Below, one piece after another: positions 46,376-56,690 of a DNA stretch of 64,000 nt. Below the pieces are notes generated by a model. It ran no database searches. It worked only from the letters and a program-made list of their open reading frames with translations, and was not told where the DNA came from. Source of the stretch: Acanthosepion pharaonis (lineage: Eukaryota; Mollusca; Cephalopoda; Sepiida; Sepiidae). The DNA lies in the NCBI GenBank assembly GCA_903632075.3, contig CAHIKZ030005577.1, positions 2,063,001 to 2,127,000 of the forward strand, given 5' to 3'. Numbering within the stretch: the first letter of the stretch is position 1; each line of letters starts with the position of its first letter. A program made the translations under genes and the position numbers.

Positions 46376-48015
46376 TATTAAAAAAAAAAAAATTACACGC
46401 GAAAATGGCATTAAACTTTTCTGTTTTTGATTCTTCATTCATGTCTTTACTTTAATAGAAAGTAAATTCTTAAAAAAAAATAAAAATAAAAACAATAAGT
46501 GTCGATTTTTGTCTGTTGAATCTGAAAGAAAATGAAGTGTTTTATTGTGCAAGCACCAAGACTTACAAAAATTAATTTTTTGAGTTTTTTATTGAATTAA
46601 TTTTGTTAAAATTAGGACAGATTTTATGAAGGTTCCCACTTGATATGGCATAATCATTTTGACTGCAATAATGTCAAGGATTTTTCTTTGTATAGCTGCA
46701 AAAAATTGGAAGAACACATCTAATTAAAGAGTACACACACTATATCAAAAAGGTGTGGTGAAACAAAACCCCATAAAAGTTATTTCCACAAAATTATATA
46801 ATAAAATAAAATATTCAGTATATAATAAAATAATATATTCAGTATATTATTCATTAATTGCTGAATAATTACTGATAATTCTGTTTGAATCAAATTATTC
46901 ACTGATGTTTGGCAAATATTTAAATAGATGGAGTCGTGATATTTCATTTTATTTCAGAAATAAAACATCAATTTTTGTGGTACTCAATTTCTTTGAATTT
47001 GTCCATGAAGAGACAATTGTTATTTTTTTTGATTATCATAAACATATTTTTGTTATTTTTTTTTTCAATGAATAATGCATTTTTACAAGAATAGTTATTT
47101 TTTAAAGATTTAATTAGAATAATTTATAAACTTTTAAAATTAATTTGTAGTGTTCAAGTGAAATTATTAAATTAAATCTCTATTTATTAATCATAAATGG
47201 AAAAATCATTACAATTCAATGACTTTCAATATTTTAAAAAATAATTTGAATTTCTATCATTTTTTTTCGGATTATCAGTAAAATCTTTCAGTTTGTCCAT
47301 ATTGACTAATCTGTTAAGACAACATAATTCTCTGTATTAAAAATCTTTCAAAAATTTAAATATATTTTTCTGAAACATGGAGAAAAATGAGCTGTTTCCA
47401 CATTTAATTAATCTGAATTTAAACAAATATTAGATTTAGTTTAAAATATAGCAGAAAAGTATATTTTTTAACATGGAGAGCTTGTTTTTTCTGACATGTT
47501 GTGTAATCATTGACAGTCTGATGTTTAGGAAATGTAAATGAAGCCGACTGAACTGAAAGAAGGAATTACTTGATGAATATGTGGACATTTTATTTATATG
47601 CTCCTTTTTTCTAACTGACCAGTAATCATAAAAATTCAAGGAAATATTTTAAGCAGTAAAAACTTTTATTGAATTTTTCTAGCTTTACTAATGAAGAAAC
47701 TCGTTGCAAAAATGTTATAAAATTACTAATAAATTTAAAATTCATTATTGATGCCTCTGATAATGTCATGTATGGATGTCCCTATTAAAACACATGAACA
47801 TTTTTCTACGCAAAAAAATAAATTTCAAATTCTCTTTAAAAGACTGGACTGTTGAATTGTAGTGAGCATTTCCATTTAAGATTAGTAGTTTTAATAACAA
47901 TATCACTTAACCTTGCAAATTAATACAGAATTTTAAAAGATTTTAATTATAAAAAATGAAATTTCTTTATAATGAAAAAAATTCATTATCAAGAAATTGT
48001 TTTTCTTCAGACAAT
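46376..48015. other. AT-rich intron-like DNA, family B in reverse
   Basis: 47330-47640 is an inverse copy of repeat family B (ACATGGAGAGCTTGTTTTTT...GACAGTCTGATGTTTAGGAAATG). No gene is present. Confidence 0.5.
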
Positions 48016-48960
48016 AGTGTAGCGGTTATATTACCATTGTTGTTGTGAACGTCTAACGATGAACGTCGCGGTCATCAATCTTGTAGTGATTGAGTTACCA
48101 ATATTTAACTTGAACTAGGAAAGATGAGATTAAGGACAATGCGTGAAATGCAATGCAATTTATACTTGACGTAAATAGCACATAGAATAAAATACAAAAC
48201 TGAATGGAATGATTTCAAAACATAACAATTAAATTTATTAATGTTTGATGTCGTGTCCCTTTGACTTGGTAATATTTGTACCGGAGTTCATATTAAGAAA
48301 GTTTGGAATTGTGAGTTTGCAAGGTTGGTAAAAGTTCAGGAGTGATTTTAGAGTTTGTGAATGTTGGTAATTGTCTTTAACGTCTGGTCAGCAATGACTA
48401 ATACGGAAGGTTTTCCCGCTCATATGCTGGGAGCCACTCAGCTATAATAAAAACCGAACACGTGTGAACCTTTCGAGTGGTAATTACAAAGTTTCAAGAT
48501 GTAACCTTCACCGGCTCCTGTCTTAGACATTGCTGACCAGATGTTAAAAACAATTACCAACTTTAGAAAGTCAGACCTCCACACCTAGAGAGATGCCCAT
48601 CAACTCCACACCAGTCTAAACTCTGACTTTGCCACGTAAAAATATTCTCTGACTCAGCAAACCTTCGTGCACACTCTATCTCTCTCAAGAACATTTCTCA
48701 AACTTCACTTACTATACATTCAAGGTGATATTTCTCACTACATAACAAGTAATCAGTAAGTAACAATCTATTTTTCTCAAGCAAATAAAGGTACGCAACT
48801 CTTGAACAACTTTGAATATTTGTATAAATTGTATATGAATTGATGTTATTGTTATGCATTCAACCTTTGTCTTGTTTTCAACTTTATTTGCATGATTTGT
48901 TCCAAGTATTTGTTCTAAATAATTGTTGTGGACGAATGTTGTAGAACACGGCCTCGAAAT
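48016..48960. mobile_element. Unassigned GC-richer insertion, possibly an LTR
   Basis: The sequence changes sharply at 48016 (TGTAGCGGTTATATTACC), away from intron sequence shared with 57220-57250. It contains a stem (48362-48402 with 48525-48564) and, at about 48783, CAAATAAAGG resembling a poly(A) signal. No matching right end, target duplication or genes were found, so the LTR idea is weak. Confidence 0.3.
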
Positions 48961-50703
48961 TCCTTCTGATCAATTTAAACGCAATCACAAGTCCGCAACA
49001 CTTGTGTTTTGGGCATTATTTCATCATGTATTCTTTTCTTTAGAAACTTTTTTGGAGATACCTAAAATAGTACTGCTGCTACCTCATCACAATATATTGA
49101 TCTCATAGAGGTAAAAGATTACAGACCACATTGCATGGGCATAACTAAAATCACTGTGAGCATATATTTACCTGTAGCTTAAAAAGATGGTCATGGGTTG
49201 TTCCATGTCAATTCAACCAATCAGTGTAACCCCAAAATACAGATTTTATTTTCATTTTGATATATATATATATATATTTTATATCTTATAGTTATTACAA
49301 AATCTGCAAAATTTTAAGCAGAAATTCCTAACTGTTCTCAAGATGTCACAAGTTGAAATTTTTGACTAAAAATGTAAAATAGTATCAAATTTCATTAATT
49401 TTTGGCCAGTGGATGAGAAGATATAACAATTTTTAAGAGATTGTTGATTTTGAAAATGGAAATGTCTGTTAACACAAAATGTTAATTCAGCAAAATTCAG
49501 TGAAATAAAAATCATAAGCAAACTGAAGCATTTTCAAAGATGATCTGTTATATATTTATCTAATGGAAAAATGTATTCTTAAACATGGTGGATTAGTTTT
49601 TTTGATGTAATGAGTGATTTATTGACAGTCTGATGGTTAGGAAATTTAAGTGAGGGGGCCTGAACTGAAAGAAATTACTTGATGAATACAATATGAACGC
49701 CTTATTTACATAGTATTTGCTTCACTTGTAACCGACCAGTCCAGAGATATAATTGTTGTTAATATTTCATAAACTTACCTACAAACAACAATGAAAATTT
49801 TATTGATTATGTAACATAGGTATAACTATGTAGAAATCATTATGAAAATATATTTACCTGTAGCTACAAAAGATGGTAATATATGCATTATGGAATGGTC
49901 ATTTGTCATTCTAATCTTAAAATAGATTAGGTGCTTGAAATTTATTGAAAGAGAAATTGAAAGATGATCTGTTGTACATTTATCATAATAATCCAGTATA
50001 CACATGATCGAACATGATTAACAGTTACTTCAATCTTCAGGCCTTTGGTAATGTTCTGTTCATTGATAGGGATATTTATACCTGCTTGGTTAAACCAGGA
50101 TGTTATGATGAGTGTAGCTTTTGAATACAAACTATGTACTCATCAATATGTATACACAGATGTATATATTTTAAGTCATAGTTGAACAACTTAAGCCAAG
50201 CAACTGGTCAATGTTTCTCCCTTTTCAAAGCATTTAACAATGTATAATTTCACCAGGAATTGACACATGCCACTCTCACACTGTATGATGACATATTCTT
50301 TCGGCACACACTGTATTCTTCTGTTTAAAATATAGCAGAAAAGTATTTTTTTTAACATGGAGAGCTTGTTATTTCTGATGTGTTCAGTGATTTATTGACA
50401 ATCTTAATATTTAGGAAATTTAAGTGAGGGGGACTGAACTGAAAGAGATTACTTGATAAATACGACATGAATGCCTTATTTACATAGTATTTGCTTTACT
50501 TGTAACTGACCAGTCTATGGAATGTAAATACTCTATAAATTCTCCAATTAATTTAGTTTACAGGAGAAAGTCTTTCACAGAGATCAATGTTGACATGTAT
50601 TTACCTGTAGCTAAAAAAGATGGTCATATATGCATTATGGAATTGTCATTTGTTATCCTGAAAGGGAAGAAAGTAGCAAATAAAAATTCCAATAATGTGT
50701 TCC
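48961..50703. other. Family B repeats in reverse orientation
   Basis: Two or more inverse family B copies (49400-49760 and 49800-50640) share GAGGGGGCCTGAACTGAAAG / GAGGGGGACTGAACTGAAAG and TTACATAGTATTTGCTT. (TA)n lies at 49258-49279. No gene is present. Confidence 0.6.
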
Positions 50704-50711
50704 ATATAGAG

Positions 50712-51486
50712 CGGTGGTTCTCAACCCTTTTTTTTTTACCCATGGACCCCCTTTTTCCTTCTTTTATTCTTGATGGACCCCTTAATAGCTATTTGACATA
50801 AGACAACAATATTCTATTTTTCACTAATGGAAATTTTGAGGTTTTAATAATGAAAGAAATATTATATAATTAAGCTTTATTTTTAAATGAAAATTAATTT
50901 AATGCAAATAAATTATTCTACAATAATAATAATAATAATAATAATAATTATAGTAATAATAATTTTTATTAACCAATATCTTGTATTACAATATTACAAT
51001 GTTTCTTCCACAGTCAAGGCCATGGGGAGCAGAGCTCTTCAGGCAATTGAATTCACTGCAGCATTTATTTATGCACAGTGGTTAAAAATTTTAATAAACC
51101 AATTTAAGTGTGTGATTAGAAAAAAAAAAGGGCATGTTTATTCAATGAGATCCCTGTGGTTGATGCTGCTCAGCAAGTTTCTTTATATCTGGTTCCATTG
51201 ATATTAATGATAGTCGAAGATCACTGCTTTTCACAATGCCAAGTCTATTGTGAACTTTTGATAACAGTTGAGAAATACGACTAAATACTGATTCAGCAAG
51301 ATGTTGGAAAAGCAATAACGTAGAGCTGTGCTTTATTTTAATAATAAAAACCGTTCTGAGTTGGCTTTCTTCATTGACCACCAAAATATCATCGTGGACC
51401 CCCAATTTGTTATATTTTACCTGTGGATCCCCAGAAATATTACATGGACCACTAGGGCCCATGTGGACCCCTGTTGAGAAGTTCTG
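50712..51486 (-). mobile_element. Internally deleted hAT element (ZBED5/SCAND3-like) with 8-bp target duplication
   Basis: Ends are CGGTGGTTCTCAACC and, complemented, CAGAACTTCTCAAC. The flanks ATATAGAG (50704-50711) and ATACAGAG (51487-51494) match at 7 of 8 positions. The minus strand at 51142-51300 retains the transposase C-terminal piece DLRLSLISMEPDIKKLAEQH ending QGSH. The catalytic region is gone. An (AAT)n tract lies at 50922-50949. Same superfamily as 93-3901. Confidence 0.8.
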
Positions 51487-51589
51487 ATACAGAGCATCAA
51501 ATATTTAATTTTACTCTGCTGAAAGGCATTGTAAATAAATCAACATCATTTTGTCCTGATGGAATACAGTCCAACATTGTTGTGCTATT

Positions 51590-51800
51590 TTACATTTCGC
51601 TCCTTATCTCTGGGTGTTTTGAATGTTGATGGTAGATGCATTTTTTTAGATAAAATTATAGTACATTGACTATTACAATAGAGAGTGGCATGCTCATTTT
51701 CATTTGAATTAATCACAGTATATAATAATTGGATAAGCAATTTTACTTTTTATATTGAATAGTGACAATTAGATTTGGTCAGTTTGGCAATTAATGTTTT
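51590..51800 (-). pseudogene. Copia RNase H scrap
   Basis: Aligns by eye with 39300-39490 (TTGAACGTTGATAGTAGA / TTGAATGTTGATGGTAGA, ATTACAATAGAGAGTGGC, GAATTAATCACAGT). It is a second, shorter copy of the copia RNase H tail. Confidence 0.6.
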
Positions 51801-53286
51801 GGTATTGGATTCCGTTTTTTTCCTTGTTACTGCAGTTTTCAATTCGTTTTTTAAGTTAGTATTTTTGCTTTCTAAGGAAGCCATTCATTTTCTTGTGTGA
51901 TGATAGCATTTCCAGTTGATATCTGATTTCATTTGAGATTGATATATTTGCAACTTAGTCCGTTCAATTTGCAATTTCTCATGTATTTATGGTCCAAACT
52001 TAAAAATATACATATGGCTGGAAAGAAAAGAAAATAATCTTTCTAAATATGTAATTTGTATTTGCTTTTATTCATCGTATTATGTTTTTACAGCAAGTAA
52101 AAATGGTATTTAGCTTTGAACAGCCAAAAATGCAAAATATTTTTTTCGAGACTAAATTTTACATGTTACTTTGTTTCACAAAATCAATGTGATCAATCTT
52201 CATCAATATTCTTGAAATTGTACACTCAATTAGAAAACACCTTAAACCTTTGGAAGCAAATTCCTTCAGAAATTATAAAGTAAGCAAAAAAGAAAGAAAA
52301 ATAGCAAATGATAGTAATAAATGTGTGGTAAAAGAATTTTCAAATTATTGAAATTACTGACATTGACTAGTGGCTAAAAAAAAGAATAATTTTCACTTTA
52401 GGTTTAAAAAAAAATGTCTTGTAGTTTTGAAAATATACACATTTTAAAATTGAGATTAAAACTTTATTTTTTTTTAATAATTTTAGGTGTATTCACTAGA
52501 TAGAAACATGATTTTAAAGCAATTTTACTAGAGACTCACATATCTGGAAATATACACATTTTAAAAGTGAAATTAAGAACGATTTTAATTATTCATAATA
52601 TCTAATTTAGTTGCATTCCCTAGATAAAAAACAGATTTATTGACAAAAAAAAAAACTCTTCATTCATTTTCCTTGTTTAGAACAACTTTATTTTGTGTTT
52701 GGTGTACTGGCTTACTAAAAAACAATTACCCTTGCCTTACAAAAGATCTGACTTCATACAATTTAACATTAAGTTGAAACTGGTAACTTTTTATATTTTT
52801 ATTTTTTTCATATTTTTACTTGCTATTTTGTTGTTAACTTAATTTTACTGCAAAAAGTTTCTTTCTTTTGAAAACTGAAACAAATAGATTTCAGACATCA
52901 TGTTGTATTTCCTTTTTTCTTCATCATTTCTTATGTAAACAAATAGATTTTTCACATTTATTTCCTTAAACTAGTCAAATATTTTTAACAAATTTTTGTT
53001 CAATCCTTTTCTTTTACAATAGTATAAATGTTGATAAAATTTAATTTTATTAACATCTGAAAGTCTTTTTCAATAGTGTTTCTTTGGATATGGTCACTCA
53101 GTAATGATAGCGCTAAACCGAACAATTTCGGTTTCATAAAAATTTTGATGCAGTTTCACAGTGTGAAGATGAAACTGAAAAAAGTTGTTTTTTCAGTTAA
53201 AACAACCATCTCCAGTGATAATGGTACTGCAAGTTTTCTTGTCATGATATATATCAGGCTACTAACTACTTCTCAGTAATATTTTT
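51801..53286. other. AT-rich 3' flank of the 12-finger gene
   Basis: No gene is recognised. A possible minus-strand poly(A) signal AATAAA (TTTATT at about 53045) lies about 240 bp beyond the stop. Confidence 0.4.
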
Positions 53287-54444
53287 TTATCTGCTTACAT
53301 CCACAGATTTCACAGTAGAATGGTTTCCCACCTGTGTGTTAATATGTGTTGTCTGAGAGATGCATTTTTGGAAACTGAAATCTACACATTTCTTTTGAGT
53401 ATGTGTTAACATGTGTCGTTTGAGATTTGAATTTCTGGAAAACTTAAATCCACAGATTCCACAGTGAAAACGTTTCTCTCCTGTGTGTGTATAAATGTGT
53501 CGTGTGAGACTTGAACTTTCGGAAAATTTAAATCCACAGATTTCACAGTGGAAATGTTTCTCTCCTGTGTGTGTTAACATGTGTTGTTTGAGATGTGAAT
53601 TACGGGAAAACTTAAATCCACAGATTTCACAGTGAAATCGTTTCTCTCCTGTGTGTGTTAGCATATGTTGTTTGAGACTAGAACTTTGGGAACACTTAAA
53701 TCCACAGATTTCACAGTGGAAAGGTTTCTCTCCAGTGTGTGTTAACATGTGTAGTTTGAGATGTGAATTTCGGGAAAACTTACAACCACAGATTTCGCAG
53801 TGGAAACGTTTCTCTCCTGTGTGTGTTAACATGTGTGTATTGAGAGATGACTTTTGGGAACACTTAAATTCACAGATTTCACAGTGGAATGGTTTCTCTC
53901 CAGTATGTGTTAACATGTGTTTTTTGAGAGATGCTTTAAATAAAAATCCTATTCTACATATTTCACATTGGAAATGTTTCCCTCCAGTATGTGTATACAT
54001 GTGTTGTTTGAGATTAGAACTTTGTGAAAACTTAAATCCACAGATTTCACAGTGGAATGGTTTTTCTCCTGTGTGTGTTAACATGTGCCGTTTGAGTGTT
54101 GAATTTAGAGAAAACTTAAATCCACAGACTTCACAGTGGAAACGTTTCTCTCCAGTGTGTGTTAACATGTGTCTTTGGAGAGGTGATTTTGAGGAAAATC
54201 TTACTCCACAGATATCACAGTGGAACGGTTTCTCTCCAGTGTGTGTTAACATATGTTGTTTAAGAGATGAACGTTTGGTAAACGTAGATCCGCAGATTTC
54301 ACAGTGGAATGGTCTCTCTCCAGTGTGTGTTAACATGTGACTTTTGAGTGATGAACTTTTAGTAAACTTATATCCACAGATTTCACAGTGGAAACGTTTC
54401 TCTTCAGTGTGTAACATCATGTGTATCTTGGGATTTGAATTCAT
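53287..54444 (-). CDS. C2H2 zinc-finger protein, 12 fingers
   Basis: Predicted nuclear nucleic-acid-binding protein. From the first ATG (54444) it has 385 residues. Twelve intact 28-residue C-x2-C-x12-H-x3-H fingers have first Cys at residues 20, 48 and so on to 328. Helix -1/2/3/6 residues are K-S-S-S, K-S-S-Q, S-S-P-R, L-S-T-R, Q-S-N-Q, F-A-S-K, Q-S-S-T, R-S-H-L, Q-S-S-Q, R-S-H-Q, E-S-S-R, R-S-N-R. Linkers are THTGEK followed by PFHC, RFHC or HFHC. The last 35 residues are out of frame: they begin where about 20 bp of a thirteenth finger are deleted, and a further truncated finger (FYCEICGCK) is visible in another frame at 53295-53325. There is no effector domain. The leader exon is probably at 60417; the acceptor near 54572 is altered. 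Codon and module similarity to the 18-finger gene shows common origin. Confidence 0.83.
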   Translation of the reverse strand: MNSNPKIHMMLHTEEKRFHCEICGYKFTKSSSLKSHMLTHTGERPFHCEICGSTFTKRSSLKQHMLTHTGEKPFHCDICGVRFSSKSPLQRHMLTHTGEKRFHCEVCGFKFSLNSTLKRHMLTHTGEKPFHCEICGFKFSQSSNLKQHMYTHTGGKHFQCEICRIGFLFKASLKKHMLTHTGEKPFHCEICEFKCSQKSSLNTHMLTHTGEKRFHCEICGCKFSRNSHLKLHMLTHTGEKPFHCEICGFKCSQSSSLKQHMLTHTGEKRFHCEICGFKFSRNSHLKQHMLTHTGEKHFHCEICGFKFSESSSLTRHIYTHTGEKRFHCGICGFKFSRNSNLKRHMLTHTQKKCVDFSFQKCISQTTHINTQVGNHSTVKSVDVSR

Positions 54445-54572
54445 GGACAATCTAACTCCACAGTTTTCTTGTACGTGTGTTCTCTCCTGTGTAGACTGAG
54501 TGAGCTGCTATTCCAGGAATTTCACAGTGTAAGAATACTTCTTTGTTTCAGGAATGGTCATCACAGGTTTCT
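54445..54572 (-). pseudogene. 5' part of the 12-finger exon with altered splice acceptor
   Basis: The paralogous CAGTTTGCATC has lost about five bases here, leaving TTTTCTTTTTGCATCTTAG, so the old acceptor CAG is absent and TTAG (exon start 54572) is the nearest substitute. An ATG at 54562 opens a short peptide (MTIPETKKYSYTVKFLE) that stops in the array's own frame before the fingers. Confidence 0.6.
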
Positions 54573-55124
54573 AAGATGCAAAAAGAAAAAATAAATTAAC
54601 ACAGCAATTTAGGAAGGAAATATATGATGCAGAATTATGCAATTGGTTTATGAAAAAATGCATTTTTCTAGTATTTTTAGTTGGTTCTAATATCTCAATA
54701 CAAAGCACAAATTATACTATATGTTGATCAAACAAAACATATATTTTGATAATTTAAATTGATCTGTGATCAACTAAACTTTTGAATACAAAGAAATGAG
54801 GGCAGATGACTGAAAAAAAAAGACTGATAAATTGGTGTTTAAATCTGACACATTATACTGTTTATTCTGACTGAAATCAAATGTACAGTGCAATAGGATA
54901 TATTTTATTGTGGATAGCATGAGAAACTACAGCAGATTTGCCGATAGATCATTATTAAATCATATATCAGTAGATATGAATGTGTAGGTGTTGAAATGGG
55001 CATAAGAACAGAAAAACAAAATAAGGAAGCTGATTTTTAAACTGGGAAAAGAACAACTTTTAATTCAAAACCATGTATGGTATAATGCCAGATACATCCT
55101 ACACTCAAATTTCACACTTGGCCA
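54573..55124. other. Intron start conserved with other units
   Basis: Landmarks GAATACAAAGAAATGA (about 54784) and ACCATGTATGGTATAATGCC (about 55069) match 6474, 7321, 8290 and 38826. No gene is present. Confidence 0.6.
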
Positions 55125-56690
55125 TCAAATGAAGCCATGTGCAGGGGTTGATTTAGGGCTAAACCCAGCCACTGAGTGCAGAGCAGAAGGACATGACCTC
55201 ACATCTGCATCCAGTATAGCAGGTAAGGGAACAAGAATGTTGTAGAGGTGGATATACAAACAACAGCTGTGGAAATGATTTGGGCTGTCTCTCTCACACT
55301 GCAGACAGAGAATGGCATATCTGCTTGCTAGATTTTGGGTGTTGGATGAAAACAAGGACTGTATATCACAGACTGCCTTGAGAGGAAGTGATGAAATATT
55401 GTTGTGAATAAAATGTAAATTAATGAAGATGGAGTTCATCAGAACAATTACCATGTAAGTACTTTTGGATAAGACACAGGGAAGATCTGTTACGGTGGTG
55501 GGAAAGTCACAGAAGCTGAGATAAAACAGAAGTAACCAGCCCAAATGTGACAACAATATTCAATGCATGGATGAATAACAGACTTATAAGTGTGCAAGAT
55601 ATATTCTGTTGAGAAGAATTGACATAGTGAACTAAATTTCCTTGCAGCTGACCTAGAAATTTCTTCAATATAATTTTTCCACTTCATGTCAGCTGAAAAC
55701 TTTAGACCCAGAAGGTGCAATGAGTCAGTTTCCTGAATGTTAGAATGCAAAATAGGTTCTCTAAGACAATCAAATACAAACAGTTCTGTTTTGGAGATGT
55801 TAAAATTAGCAAGCTTAACAATAGATTGTAGGTTATTTTGAGATCGGCTGCCAATCTGACTTTATTGAGCTGATCCGATTTACCCTTAAGACAGGAGTAA
55901 ATAGTCGTGTCGTCTGCATAGAAACCAAGTAGAGAACTGATGACATCAGGAAGGTTGTTGAAAATTTAGAACAATGTAGGTCCAAGGAAAGAGCGTTGGG
56001 AGACACTTGCATTAATGCAAAAAATCTAAGAGAGTGGCTGTTCAAAACAACTTTCATTTAACTATTTGTTAAGAAAGATGGAAATCAGATAAAATTTTTT
56101 TTTTTAACCTTTCAGTGTGTGAAGAAGACCAGTATACCAAACCCTGTCAAATGCCTTCAAGATATCCAAAGCTACATTCTGAGCATTACTATTCTTATGA
56201 TAGCCTCTTTCAGTACTCACTTTTGACCCATCAGCAGTTGACCTAGAGAAGCATGAAAGATACTGTGAGGTGAGATGCTTAAACAATTCAGAGATAATTA
56301 GAGCCTCTAGTGCACTGCCAAAAGGTGTAGAATAGCCCGATAGAAGGATCAAATGGTTCACCCGAGTTCTGAAAGCCCGATAGAAGGATCAAATGGTTCA
56401 TCTGAGTTCTGAAAGCCTGATAGAAGGATCAAATGGTTCACCTGAGTTCTGAAAGACTGTACCATAGAAGTGTATTTTACAGCAAGCTGGAAAGCAAGAA
56501 GTAGCAAGGCATACATTGTAGACTTTCAAGAGAGTGGGAATCCGTTCAGGGGGCACATTTCTGAAGGACTATTGCAGGTATACCCTCAATTCCACATGCT
56601 TTGCCAACCATGTTTAGAGATAATAGCAAAAACCATGGAGCGGATCATATTACACAATGAAGACTCAGTTCTAATTGAGTGAAGAGAGTA
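55125..56690 (-). pseudogene. Non-LTR retrotransposon RT relic (Jockey/CR1-like group)
   Basis: The minus strand reads in N-to-C order. LFKHLTSQYLSCFSRSTADG and NVALDILKAFDRVWYTGLLH are at 56104-56290. A Y-A-D-D-T-T-I-Y catalytic block in a shifted frame lies near 55900-55925. HLLGLKFSADMKWKNYIEEI with SVIHPCIEYCCHIWAG is at 55540-55720. The K-A-F-D-R-V-W and HLLGL...W motifs are typical of Jockey/CR1/L2-type RTs. Many frameshifts are present. Upstream (56470-56690) is a decayed pre-RT region. Confidence 0.7.
56332..56455. repeat. 40-bp tandem repeat, three units
   Basis: TAGAAGGATCAAATGGTTCA recurs exactly 40 bp apart at 56341, 56381 and 56421. It lies inside the RT relic. Because 40 is not a multiple of three, the expansion adds frameshifts. 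Confidence 0.9.
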
